Of a stretch of DNA of 64,000 nucleotides, positions 1 through 8,955 are shown in pieces (position 1 is the stretch's first letter; every line of letters begins with the position of its first letter). Below the pieces are notes generated by a model. It was given only the letters and a program-made list of their open reading frames with translations. It was not told the DNA's origin and did no database searches. The DNA comes from Deltaproteobacteria bacterium (lineage in GTDB: Bacteria; Myxococcota_A; UBA9160; UBA4427). The stretch lies in NCBI GenBank assembly GCA_002719955.1, contig PBFW01000053.1, forward strand, positions 1-64,000, in the 5' to 3' direction. The position numbers were made by a program, and so were the translations under genes.

Positions 1-569
1 GCGGGATCACGCGGCCCCTCGTCGGCGAATTCACTCGGATCCAGGACCCGGATCTCGATCGGATTGTCCAGGGACTCAGGCTCCGGCTCCCCCGTCGCCC
101 GCGCCCGCAAGATCGACCATTCCTCGAGACCCTCGGGCGATCCGGTCTCCGGCATCGCCCTCTGATGGCTGATTCCCTCTTCGGGCCGCGCGAAACTCGC
201 CGACATGTTGAAGATCGCCTCGCCCGACTGGTGAGCGACGATCCGGCGCGTTGTGAAGGTCTGGCCATCACGGATCCTGTCGACAACGAAGCGGATCGGA
301 ATGTCGTAGCGCCCCGGTCGCAGGAAATAGGCGTGGATCGAGTGGAGCAGACTGCTCGCTGGGTTTCCCCGGGTCTCGTGTTCGTCGAGGGTCGCCATGG
401 CCGCCCGAACGGATTGAGCGGCGACTAAGCCGCCGAAGAGGAGTCCCTCTCCCGGCCCCGGATCACCCAGAAAGAGGTCTCGGTCCAGGGGCTCGAGCAG
501 GAGCCGATCGCACAGATCGTCGATCGGGGTTCGGCCGGATTCTGGGGCGGGGGTCGTCGTCATGGGCAT
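1..569 (-). CDS. Acyl-CoA thioesterase II (TesB-like), 3' end outside the window
   Basis: Not in the ORF track because it runs off the edge; my minus-strand translation gives M(PM)TTTPAPESGRTPIDDLCDRLLLEPLDRDLFLGDPGPGEGLLFGGLVAAQSVRAA...LLHSIHAYFLRPGRYDIPIRFVVDRIRDGQTFTTRRIVAHQSGEAIFNMSASF, typical TesB double-hotdog sequence. Confidence 0.8.
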   Translation of the reverse strand, partial: MPMTTTPAPESGRTPIDDLCDRLLLEPLDRDLFLGDPGPGEGLLFGGLVAAQSVRAAMATLDEHETRGNPASSLLHSIHAYFLRPGRYDIPIRFVVDRIRDGQTFTTRRIVAHQSGEAIFNMSASFARPEEGISHQRAMPETGSPEGLEEWSILRARATGEPEPESLDNPIEIRVLDPSEFADEGPRDP

Positions 570-745
570 TCTGGTTCCCTGCGAGGAGGGCCGTCGTCGC
601 GCGGCGCCGCACCGTAGCAGAGGTCCCCGAGGTCGAACGCAAACCAAGCGCGTTGGCCGAATCGGGGACGATTGCGATTGGGCGGGCGTTCCTGACTCAA
701 CAGAAATGGTAGAACTAAATAATTGATCCGCATTGAAATAAAATA

Positions 746-771
746 TAGTAACCATAAACTTAGAGTTACTA
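746..771. promoter_or_regulatory. Inverted repeat TAGTAAC-N12-GTTACTA in an AT-rich island just upstream of the TetR gene; candidate operator
   Basis: Perfect 7-bp arms at 746-752 and 765-771, inside a ~90-bp AT-rich stretch in GC-rich surroundings. Confidence 0.45.
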
Positions 772-783
772 GTATTTATAATA

Positions 784-1500
784 ATGAGGATTGAGAGAAT
801 GTCTGTCGGATTGTCCAGGCTGACGAGAGCCTCGAAAAAGGCGCGCACCCGCGAACGGATTCTTGCGAATGCGATCGCATTGTTTTCAGATCGTGGGATT
901 CGCCGGACGAGACTGGCCGAGGTGGCCTCCGCGAGTCAGATCTCGGAGGCGACACTCTTCAATTATTTTCCCACGAAGGGGCGTTTGGCGGAAGCCTGGG
1001 TACGCGGTGAGGTCGCGGCGATCCTGGCGAGGGTGATCGCGGATTCGCTCGATCGGGACGGAAGCCTGCGTTCAGCGATTCGTGCGGCCTGCCGTGAGAT
1101 CGCGGGCATCTCGATTCTCGAACCGGCGCTTCGTTTCGAGGCCTGGCAAGAAGTTGGGCGGGCCGTGGGAACCCCGCAGACCGAGGAGGGCCTGCTCGCG
1201 GTGGGATTGCGGGCGGAACAGAAACGCGAACGTGTTCGCGCGGATATTCCGGCCGTCGATCTCGCCGAGATTCTGCAGGATGCGATCGAAGGCGGCCTGA
1301 TCGCCGGTCTGCGGAACCGGGTCGATCTGGGCGAAGGCACGGCCACCGGTGCTCCGGATGAGGCCGACCTGTTTCGTGCCATTCGGTCTCGGGTCGATCT
1401 CGTTCTCGATGGGTTCCGCAAGCGGAACGAGCGGGTATCCGCTCCGGCACCGCGTTCCGCCTCGCTGCGGCGGGCTACGCGTCCGGGGCCGAGAACGTGA
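784..1500 (+). CDS. TetR/AcrR family transcriptional regulator
   Basis: N-terminal HTH: KARTRERILANAIALFSDRGIRRTRLAEVASASQISEATLFNYFPTKGRLAEAW. Start may be 784 or 799. Confidence 0.9.
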   Translation: MRIERMSVGLSRLTRASKKARTRERILANAIALFSDRGIRRTRLAEVASASQISEATLFNYFPTKGRLAEAWVRGEVAAILARVIADSLDRDGSLRSAIRAACREIAGISILEPALRFEAWQEVGRAVGTPQTEEGLLAVGLRAEQKRERVRADIPAVDLAEILQDAIEGGLIAGLRNRVDLGEGTATGAPDEADLFRAIRSRVDLVLDGFRKRNERVSAPAPRSASLRRATRPGPRT

Positions 1501-1963
1501 ATGTCTCGGCTCCGACGACCTCGCCGTCGCCGGCTACGATTTCGACGGTCCAGTCCCCGATCCAGTCCTCCCGCAATTCCTTGCTCGACCAGACTCTCCA
1601 GCGCGGCCCGCGGACAGCGAAGGGGACCTCGGCAACGGTCTTGCCATCGTAGATCCAGCGATGGGTCACGGTTTGTCCCGAGAGCCGCCTTAGATCCGAG
1701 AAAAGGAAGATCTTTCGAGTCTCATTCGACACGAACGTGACCTGATCGACAGGCTCCCGGTTTTCGACTGCGGTCGTGAACTGAGCGAGAACGTTGGGCA
1801 GTGCGCTGGGAAGGGTGCTTGCCTCGATCGTTTCGGGATCCTCGGGTGCGTTTTGGGCGAGAGCCTGCCCACTCCCCCCGAGCAGCAGCACGAGGCCGGT
1901 CAAGGCGCCGAGAGCGGGGATCCAAAGCAGCGAGCTGGATTCGAATGGGGCGAGAGAAGCCAT
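1475..1963 (-). CDS. DUF2914 domain protein, membrane or exported
   Basis: N-terminal hydrophobic segment; C-terminal VTHRWIYDGKTVAEVPFAVRGPRWRVWSSKELREDWIGDWTVEIVAGDGEVVGAETFTF resembles DUF2914. 3' end overlaps the TetR gene 3' end. Confidence 0.7.
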   Translation of the reverse strand: MASLAPFESSSLLWIPALGALTGLVLLLGGSGQALAQNAPEDPETIEASTLPSALPNVLAQFTTAVENREPVDQVTFVSNETRKIFLFSDLRRLSGQTVTHRWIYDGKTVAEVPFAVRGPRWRVWSSKELREDWIGDWTVEIVAGDGEVVGAETFTFSAPDA

Positions 1964-2086
1964 CCGGGAATACCCTCCACGCGGGCGTGCTCGCTCGATT
2001 GCCGTCGATCGAGCGAGTGCCTGTCCCCGACAGGGTAGCGACTTTCACGACGGGGGACGCACATCGATCGGCGCTAGGGTCGGGCG

Positions 2087-2671
2087 ATGGAATTGATCCT
2101 GATCCGACATGCCGAGCCGATCGAGGAGGCCCGGAGCGATGGCTCACCGGCCGACCCTCCGCTCAGCGATCGCGGTCGTGCCCAGGCCCGGGCGGTCGCG
2201 GGATGGCTTTCGTTTCGGGGGATCGATCGGATTCTTTCCAGCCCCGCACTTCGCGCTCGACAGACGGCCGAGGAAATGGCGCGTCGGGCGGGTCTCGAAA
2301 TCAGCATCGACGACCGCTTGCGCGACGCGAATGCGCAGGCCGATCGCTACATACCGCGCGAGGTGCAAAAGTCGCGTGACCCGGAGGCCTATCGCGCACG
2401 CCTCGACGAGTATCGCGGCTCCTCCCGTCTGGCTGGAATCGCGAATCGCGTCGCCGAGTCTCTCGACGCGTGGACATCGCTTTGTCGGGGTGAGAGGGTG
2501 GCGGTCTTCTGCCATGGCTCGGTGATCAACGTTTACGCCGCGCGCGTACTCGGGCTCGAAAACCGGGCGTTTTTGGAGCCAGACTATGCGAGCAGCCACC
2601 GTTTTTTGGTTTCCGAGATGGGGGTTCGCAGCCTGCAAAGCCTGAATGAGACCGCATATTTGCCCAGTTGA
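2087..2671 (+). CDS. Histidine phosphatase family protein (phosphoglycerate mutase-like)
   Basis: MELILIRHAEP motif, SSPALRARQTAEEM, C-terminal FCHGSVINVY. Confidence 0.9.
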   Translation: MELILIRHAEPIEEARSDGSPADPPLSDRGRAQARAVAGWLSFRGIDRILSSPALRARQTAEEMARRAGLEISIDDRLRDANAQADRYIPREVQKSRDPEAYRARLDEYRGSSRLAGIANRVAESLDAWTSLCRGERVAVFCHGSVINVYAARVLGLENRAFLEPDYASSHRFLVSEMGVRSLQSLNETAYLPS

Positions 2672-2783
2672 GTTGCAAATTTTGCCTACGTGTTGCCAGC
2701 CCGGAACCCACAGGAAATTGACCGCGGGACGAATTTTCTTTGCCACTTCTCCGGTGCCGCCGTGTTAAGTAAAGAGAGGGAAC

Positions 2784-2889
2784 GAGATCTCACGGCCTGC
2801 CTATCCCGAGAAACCAGCGCAGATTGCCGTGGGCGTCAATTTGCTGGGCTGACCTGGGAAGGGATCGGGAATTAGGCAGGCCGTGTCTC
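2784..2889. ncRNA. Candidate structured RNA or long imperfect inverted repeat
   Basis: CACGGCCTGCCTA (2791-2803) is the exact reverse complement of TAGGCAGGCCGTG (2873-2885); TCCCGA (2804-2809) pairs TCGGGA (2865-2870) across a 2-nt bulge; flanking GAGA/TCTC extend it; inner CCAGC...ATTG/CAAT...GCTGG hairpin. Lies in a ~455-bp gap with no convincing ORF. Confidence 0.45.
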
Positions 2890-3126
2890 GCTTCCCCCCG
2901 CGTGCCCTATGCATTCGAGCATCCCATGGGCGTCCAGGATTTTCTGTTCAGGGGTTGTGCGGCGCGGAGGACGAGGGAGGGATGGGTGACGTCCATCACG
3001 CGCGACCTCCCACACTCGGCCGAATGATCCCTTACCCCCCCTGCCGCATCGGCTCGTGTTCCTTCGAGCCGGTTCCTGATCGGGTTCTGCGGTGGTCTGT
3101 GAGCCGATCCGGATCTGCAATGACGG

Positions 3127-4638
3127 ATGGGGCAGAGGATCGCGATGCCCTCCGTCCAACAACTGAAACAGCGCCTGGTGCGGACTCTGAGAGCGAAGAA
3201 GCTCGACGCCGCGTTGGGTGCACTCGACATGCTCGCGCAGGAGGAGCCCGAGGATCCGAACTGGCCCTGGCGCGCGGCACGTCTGCTCCGCGCACGGGCG
3301 GATACGCCCGGTGAGATCGCTGCGCTCCGTCGAGCGCTCGAGTTGCAGGTCGATCAGGGGCTCGTGCTCGACGCGATCGCGAGTTGCAATGCGATTCTCG
3401 AGGTTGCGCCGGATGACGCAGGCACCCTCGAAACGATGGATCTGCTCTACCTCGAGGGTTCCTGGGGCGGGTCGGTGCCGGCCGGCGCTGCTGAATCCAC
3501 GATCAGCCCGGATCCATCCGATTCGAGGCGCGCTGATCTTTCTAAAGACACGACGGGGGCACCGCTCGATTCGCTTCGTTTGACGGAATGTGTGCCGGGC
3601 GCGCGCTCGATCCGGATGGGCGACGCGGCGTCCGGTCGGATCAAAGAGATCCCGATCGACGGGAAGCTTTGCCTCGATGACGAGACCGCTCTCGATCTGC
3701 ATCTCGACGAATGGTCCTCCTGCCAGGGCTTGAAGGATATTGCGACCGCCCAATCCCTCTGCCGGCTCGGTGATGCGCGCCCGAGCGTGGGCCTGCCGGG
3801 AGGACGGCCAGAACGTGGAGCTTCACTTCGGGCGGAGCTCGCGAATATCCCTCTTTTCGGAGAGCTCGATCCCGCGAGTCTGCACACGCTGATCCGAAAG
3901 GTTCGCGTCGTCTCGCTCGAGGCGGGCCAGGTACTCTTTCGGGAGGGGGATCCGGCCAATAGCCTCTATATCGTCGTCGACGGCGCAGTCGTCCCGATTG
4001 CCGAGGGAACGCGCCGACGAAAGCTCGCCGTTCTCGAGCGGGGAGAATTCTTCGGCGAGATCGGTCTGATGGCGAAACAGCCGCGTAATGCCACCATCGA
4101 GGCGCTCGTGGACAGCAAGCTGCTCGCGATCGGTCGCCGCGTCGTGTGGGAATTGATCGACGAAGCGCCGAGCGTTGCTCAGGGAATTCTGCGTTTCTTG
4201 CGCGCGCGTCTGATCGATCGCCAGATGCGCACGAACCTCTTCTTCTTCGCCTTCGTTCATGCCAAGCGCGAAGCGGTCGCACGCCAATTCCGATTCCTCG
4301 AGGTCGAGGATGGGGCTACGCTCATCGAAGCCGGCCGCCCGCCTGATGGCCTTTTCGTCGTTCTCTCCGGTTCCCTCGCTGTGATCGAGCAGAGGGGGGA
4401 AGCGAACAAGGTGCTCGACACGCTCGAACTGGGGGATGTCTTCGGGGGGCTCTCCTTGCTCGACGGACGTGTGGCCCCCGCGGATGTCGTCGCGACGGGG
4501 AAGTGTTGGCTCGTGGTCTTGGGTGAAGGGCGTTTTCGGAGGATTCTCGAGGCGAATCCCCGTCTCGACCGCGTCCTGAGACGCATCGCAGGGGAGAAGA
4601 CCAAGCGCCTCGATCGCGGTTCAGTCGTGGCTCTTTAG
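3127..4638 (+). CDS. Cyclic nucleotide-binding domain protein (two cNMP-type domains, N-terminal helical region)
   Basis: PLFGELDPASLHTLIRKVRVVSLEAGQVLFREGDPANSLYIVVDGAVVPI...GEFFGEIGLMAKQPRNATIEAL; second domain FLEVEDGATLIEAGRPPDGLFVVLSGSLAV. Confidence 0.85.
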   Translation: MGQRIAMPSVQQLKQRLVRTLRAKKLDAALGALDMLAQEEPEDPNWPWRAARLLRARADTPGEIAALRRALELQVDQGLVLDAIASCNAILEVAPDDAGTLETMDLLYLEGSWGGSVPAGAAESTISPDPSDSRRADLSKDTTGAPLDSLRLTECVPGARSIRMGDAASGRIKEIPIDGKLCLDDETALDLHLDEWSSCQGLKDIATAQSLCRLGDARPSVGLPGGRPERGASLRAELANIPLFGELDPASLHTLIRKVRVVSLEAGQVLFREGDPANSLYIVVDGAVVPIAEGTRRRKLAVLERGEFFGEIGLMAKQPRNATIEALVDSKLLAIGRRVVWELIDEAPSVAQGILRFLRARLIDRQMRTNLFFFAFVHAKREAVARQFRFLEVEDGATLIEAGRPPDGLFVVLSGSLAVIEQRGEANKVLDTLELGDVFGGLSLLDGRVAPADVVATGKCWLVVLGEGRFRRILEANPRLDRVLRRIAGEKTKRLDRGSVVAL

Positions 4639-6312
4639 TTCGCGCAGGCTCTTCTCCGCTTTCTTGGGGGCACTCTCGTCGCTTTCGCCCCCTCCCTCCT
4701 GCTCGGGGGGATCCGTTTCCGGTTTCGGCAGGTAGGGCTCGGCGATTCCGATCTTGATCGGCGTACGGTGTGCGAGCGGGGTGGAGGCGTAGAGACCATT
4801 CAGGACGCCCGTGAAGACGAGTTCGAGTTCGTTGCGGGTTCGCGTCGAGAGGGCCTGCAGCGTCTCGTTCTCGAGGGCGCGCGCGATGCGCAGCCGAGTC
4901 ACCCTGAGCGAGCGGACCCCATCGTCGTCGAGGGGACGGAAGCTATGCGCGAATGCGCGGGCGCGGCCTCGGAATCGGGTTCCTGAGTCTGCCACGCTGA
5001 GCACGGTCAATCGGTAGACGAGATCTCCGTAGCGAACGAATGTCATCTGCGCGCCGAGGCCGCTCGTCGCGCGCCCCTCGATTCGGATCGCCGGCAATTC
5101 GCCGATCTTGATTTCACGCCGTTCCCGGATGTGGATCCGCATGTCCTCGAACTCGCTCTCGATGAAATCATCGACGACCTTGGAGAGCTCGACGTCGCCC
5201 CCCCCCACGACCGTCAATGTGGCCTGGGCATCGCGCGCGGGTGAGAGGGCACGTACGGCTTGTTGAGTGTTCATCGTCGTCCAACCCTGCGGAAAACGGA
5301 TCGAGAAGCGCAGTTCGGGGTGGACGAACCGGTTCTCGTCGTCGAAGAGTCCGCCGGCGGGATCGTCCCCGATGATCAGACCGTCGATCATTTCGTAGAA
5401 ACCGTTCGTCTTGTCGCTCGCGACGCCGGGTACGCGTTTCCACTCGAGTGTGGTTGCCCGATTGGAGGCGAGCGCCGAGCGTTCTGGACTCGTCGGGTGG
5501 GTGGCGAGGAAGTTCGGCAAGCGTGACCACCCGACGACATAGCGCTCCGAGGCATCGAGTTTGCGCAGAAAGCGGGCGATTCCTTCAGGGTCATAACCCG
5601 CCCGTGCGGCCAGGATCTGCCCGCCGCGGTCGGCATCCCTTTCCTGGTCGCGACCATAGGCGGCGATTCTGGCGGCGCGCAGCAAGCCGATGGCGAGGGG
5701 ATTCATGCGACGGTTGTACTCGATCCGGGCCGAGGTGTGGCGCTCAGCCGCGTGTGTGATTTCGTGTCCGAGGACACCCGCCAGTTCGTCCTCGCTCGTG
5801 ACGAGCGCGAGCAGGCCTCGGGAGACGAAGATCTTGCCGCCCGGCAGCGCGAACGCATTGGGCGCGCTCTGATCGACGATCTTGAATTCGTAGTCGAAGG
5901 GCCGATTCGGAGCGTGTCGGAGAAGGCGGACGGCGACGCTCCGTACATATCGGTTCAGCGCCTCGTCTGCGACCAGACCGAGTTCGGCCTCGATCGACTC
6001 GGTCTGATCTTCGCCGACCCGTCGGTCGTCGTAGACCGTGTCCAGTACGACGCGCCCAGGACCGCTTTTCTTCTCGTTCTCGTCGTCGGCCGGCTCGGTT
6101 TCGACAGTCTCCTCGGACGCCTCCTCCCCCGATCCGGATTCTCCGGGGTGTCCAGGCTCAGCGGGGGGCAAGGCTTCGCCGGGTGCTTGGGGTGTCGTCG
6201 ATCGCTCGGCTTTTGTCGAAGTCTGGGCGCTGCGCGATTCGGCGTCGGGTGAGGACGCGCAACTCGCGATCAGCAGCGCGAAAACGAAGACGAGTGCGGC
6301 TTTTCCTGTCAC
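4621..6312 (-). CDS. M48 family metalloprotease, predicted lipoprotein
   Basis: Lipobox LIASC; HEITH zinc motif in GVLGHEITHAAERH; QERDADRGG. Converges on and overlaps the upstream gene by 18 bp. Confidence 0.88.
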   Translation of the reverse strand: MTGKAALVFVFALLIASCASSPDAESRSAQTSTKAERSTTPQAPGEALPPAEPGHPGESGSGEEASEETVETEPADDENEKKSGPGRVVLDTVYDDRRVGEDQTESIEAELGLVADEALNRYVRSVAVRLLRHAPNRPFDYEFKIVDQSAPNAFALPGGKIFVSRGLLALVTSEDELAGVLGHEITHAAERHTSARIEYNRRMNPLAIGLLRAARIAAYGRDQERDADRGGQILAARAGYDPEGIARFLRKLDASERYVVGWSRLPNFLATHPTSPERSALASNRATTLEWKRVPGVASDKTNGFYEMIDGLIIGDDPAGGLFDDENRFVHPELRFSIRFPQGWTTMNTQQAVRALSPARDAQATLTVVGGGDVELSKVVDDFIESEFEDMRIHIRERREIKIGELPAIRIEGRATSGLGAQMTFVRYGDLVYRLTVLSVADSGTRFRGRARAFAHSFRPLDDDGVRSLRVTRLRIARALENETLQALSTRTRNELELVFTGVLNGLYASTPLAHRTPIKIGIAEPYLPKPETDPPEQEGGGESDESAPKKAEKSLRELKSHD

Positions 6313-6413
6313 GGTCGCACTCCGTCGTTGGGCGGATCCGTCGTCGAGTCTATCATCCGGACCGATCGCGGGCCTCGGTCGGCCATGTGAGGACGGGTGA
6401 GGGGACTCGATCG

Positions 6414-8102
6414 ATGAGTGAGTGGACGCTCCAGAAGAATACGCGGTTCCCCGGCCTGAAGGGACCCATCGTCGTCTGTGTCATGGATGGAGTCGGCGTA
6501 GGACGTCGCGACGGGTCGGATGCAGTCTGGCTCGCTCGCACCCCGACGCTCGATCGGCTCGCCGAATCGGGACCGACCGCAGAGCTCGTCGCTCACGGGA
6601 GGGCCGTCGGGATGCCTTCCGACAGCGATATGGGCAATAGCGAGGTCGGGCACAACGTGCTCGGGGCGGGGCGCGTTTTTGATCAGGGCGCGAAGCTCGT
6701 CGCTGGGGCGATTGCGGAGGGAACGCTCTTCGAGGGAGCCCAGGCCCACGTCTGGCGGGACCTCGTCGAAGGGGTCCGAAATCGTCATTCCACATTCCAT
6801 TTCCTGGGGCTCCTCTCCGACGGCAACGTTCATGGTCACATCGATCATCTCTTTTCGCTGCTGCGTCGTTGTGATCGGGAGGGGATCGAACGCGCACGAA
6901 TCCATGTTCTGCTCGATGGCCGAGACGTTTCAGAGACGAGCGCCCTCGACTATGTCGATGCGCTCGAAGCATTGCTCGAAACGATCTCGGAGAAGCCCCG
7001 ACGCGACTATCGGATCGCTTCCGGCGGAGGCCGGATGACGACGACCATGGATCGCTACGGAGCGGATTGGGGGATGGTCGAACGCGGTTGGAAGACGCAT
7101 GTCAGGGGGGAGGGTCGCGGCTTCGAGAATTGTCGGCGGGCCATCGAAACGTTTCGAGGAGAGTCGGCTGGGATCGGTGACCAGATGCTGCCCCCATTCG
7201 TCGTTATCGAGGGAGAGGGGAAGCCCGTCGGTCCCGTCGTCGACGGTGATGCGTTCGTCCTCTTCAACTTTCGCGGGGATCGGGCGATCGAGATCAGTCA
7301 GGCCTTCGAGTCGGAGCAGCTACCCTATTTCGATCGAGGTTCCCGCCCCGACGTGCACTTTGCGGGCATGATGGAATACGATGGGGATTTGCATCTGCCC
7401 TCCCGTTTTCTGGTCGCCCCGCCGATCATCGATCGCACACTCGGTGAATTCCTCTCTCGCGCCGGCCTCCCGCAGCTCGCGATCAGCGAAACCCAGAAAT
7501 TCGGGCACGTCACGTATTTCTGGAATGGGAACAAGAGCGGCGCCTTCGACGAAGATCTCGAGACCTACGTCAAGGTCGCTTCCGACGCTCGTCCTTTCGA
7601 AGAGCAGCCCGGGATGAGGGCTTCCGAGATCACCGATCGTTTGATCGAGCAACTGCGGTCCGGTCGTTATCGACTGGCTCGGGTGAACTACGCAAACGGG
7701 GATATGGTCGGCCACACGGGGTATCTCGAGGCGACCGTTCAGGCGGTCGAAGCCGTGGATTCTCAACTCGCGCGACTCCTGCCCGTCATCGAGGATCTGG
7801 GTGGCGCGTTGATCGTCACAGCAGATCACGGAAACGCGGACTGCATGTTCGAAATCGATGAGAGGACCGGTGAGCCGGTGCTGAACGCGAGGGGCGATAT
7901 CCAGCCCAAGACGAGTCATACACTGAATCCGGTTCCCTTTCATGTATTCGTTCCGGGGGCGAAGATTTCGCTGGCAGCGTGTGCAGCGGGAAGTGCTAGG
8001 CCCGGCCTCGCCAATGTGGCCAGCAGTGTTCTGTCGTTGATGGGATTCGACGCGCCAGAGGATTACGAACCGACACTCATCGCTTGTATCGATCGCCCCT
8101 GA
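6414..8102 (+). CDS. gpmI: 2,3-bisphosphoglycerate-independent phosphoglycerate mutase
   Basis: VVCVMDGVGVG..., MPSDSDMGNSEVGHNVLGAGR, VLLDGRDV, ADHGNAD. Start moved to the ATG at 6414 (MSEWTLQKN); the track ORF start at 6183 overlaps the M48 gene. Confidence 0.95.
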   Translation: MSEWTLQKNTRFPGLKGPIVVCVMDGVGVGRRDGSDAVWLARTPTLDRLAESGPTAELVAHGRAVGMPSDSDMGNSEVGHNVLGAGRVFDQGAKLVAGAIAEGTLFEGAQAHVWRDLVEGVRNRHSTFHFLGLLSDGNVHGHIDHLFSLLRRCDREGIERARIHVLLDGRDVSETSALDYVDALEALLETISEKPRRDYRIASGGGRMTTTMDRYGADWGMVERGWKTHVRGEGRGFENCRRAIETFRGESAGIGDQMLPPFVVIEGEGKPVGPVVDGDAFVLFNFRGDRAIEISQAFESEQLPYFDRGSRPDVHFAGMMEYDGDLHLPSRFLVAPPIIDRTLGEFLSRAGLPQLAISETQKFGHVTYFWNGNKSGAFDEDLETYVKVASDARPFEEQPGMRASEITDRLIEQLRSGRYRLARVNYANGDMVGHTGYLEATVQAVEAVDSQLARLLPVIEDLGGALIVTADHGNADCMFEIDERTGEPVLNARGDIQPKTSHTLNPVPFHVFVPGAKISLAACAAGSARPGLANVASSVLSLMGFDAPEDYEPTLIACIDRP

Positions 8103-8179
8103 GCGCAGCGGTGATCACGGGTCCCGCAGCGGTTCCGAGCGGGGCGATCTCCTCTTCAGATTCGACCTGGGGAGGGCTT

Positions 8180-8656
8180 CTATAAGGTGTCGGTCATCTT
8201 GCCCACGAGCCGAGTGAACTCATCCTGCTCCGATTCCGGCAGGACCTGCTTGATGTGCCCGACCAGCCCCATCAAGCTCTCATGGCAGCGCCGCAGCGCG
8301 TCCACGGCGGCGGGGGTGGATTCGAGTACGACCGAGCGACGATCGTCTGGATTCGGGTGACGGGTGACGAGTCCGCGCGCCTGCAGCCGGTCGACGATCG
8401 CGGTCATCGTGCTGCGAGGGAGGTTGAGATCCGCGACGAGACGCTTGACGCTGGTTGGCCCGGAGGCCGCCAGCAGCGCCACGAGATCGAGTTCTCTTCC
8501 AAATAATCCCGTCGATGATTCGAGATCGACACTTCTCAGTCGCAATCTCAGACTCATGTGAACCAGGAGTTCGAGGAGCTTGTGGTCTCGATCCGACACG
8601 GGCGGGGTAGGCGGCGACGGGCCGGGTTGGGACGAGCCTTGTTCGAGCGCATTCAT
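8180..8656 (-). CDS. MarR family transcriptional regulator
   Basis: LVALLAASGPTSVKRLVADLNLPRSTMTAIVDRLQARGLVTRHPNPDDRRSVVL. Start set at MNALEQ. Confidence 0.9.
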   Translation of the reverse strand: MNALEQGSSQPGPSPPTPPVSDRDHKLLELLVHMSLRLRLRSVDLESSTGLFGRELDLVALLAASGPTSVKRLVADLNLPRSTMTAIVDRLQARGLVTRHPNPDDRRSVVLESTPAAVDALRRCHESLMGLVGHIKQVLPESEQDEFTRLVGKMTDTL

Positions 8657-8955
8657 TGCGGCCCTCCGAACACCCAGATGGGAGGCGGGTTCAGCGTCAT
8701 GGTGGGTATTACGTTCGAATGAGCGAACGGTTTCATTCCATGACAAACCGCAGATTCGGGCCACGAGCGGAGCGCGCGTATCGAGCAGGGGGCAGGCGCA
8801 GATGGTGGTGCATTATCTCCCGCGGGGTGGTCGCGCCGGTCTACAGCGTCTTTCGGCGCACGCGGTTCCGCTTGAGCGCCGGTGGCGAGCGGGGTACGTT
8901 GCGCGGCCCGAAAACAACTCGCGGTCATTTAATGGCCCCAGAATAGGAATCGCCC

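Noticed and set aside
959-1450. Long minus-strand ORFs (163 and 152 aa) opposite the TetR gene
   Set aside because: Arg/Pro/Ser-rich shadow ORFs antisense to a clear TetR gene; typical of high-GC DNA. Many similar track ORFs (e.g. 2144-2746, 3641-4282, 7320-7943, 18978-20882, 43170-44369, 46537-47706) were rejected on the same grounds.
2784-2889. The 2784-2889 structured element as 6S, SRP (4.5S) RNA or tmRNA
   Set aside because: Too short for 6S or tmRNA; lacks the GGAAGGAAGCAGCC-type SRP motif on either strand. Left as unknown.
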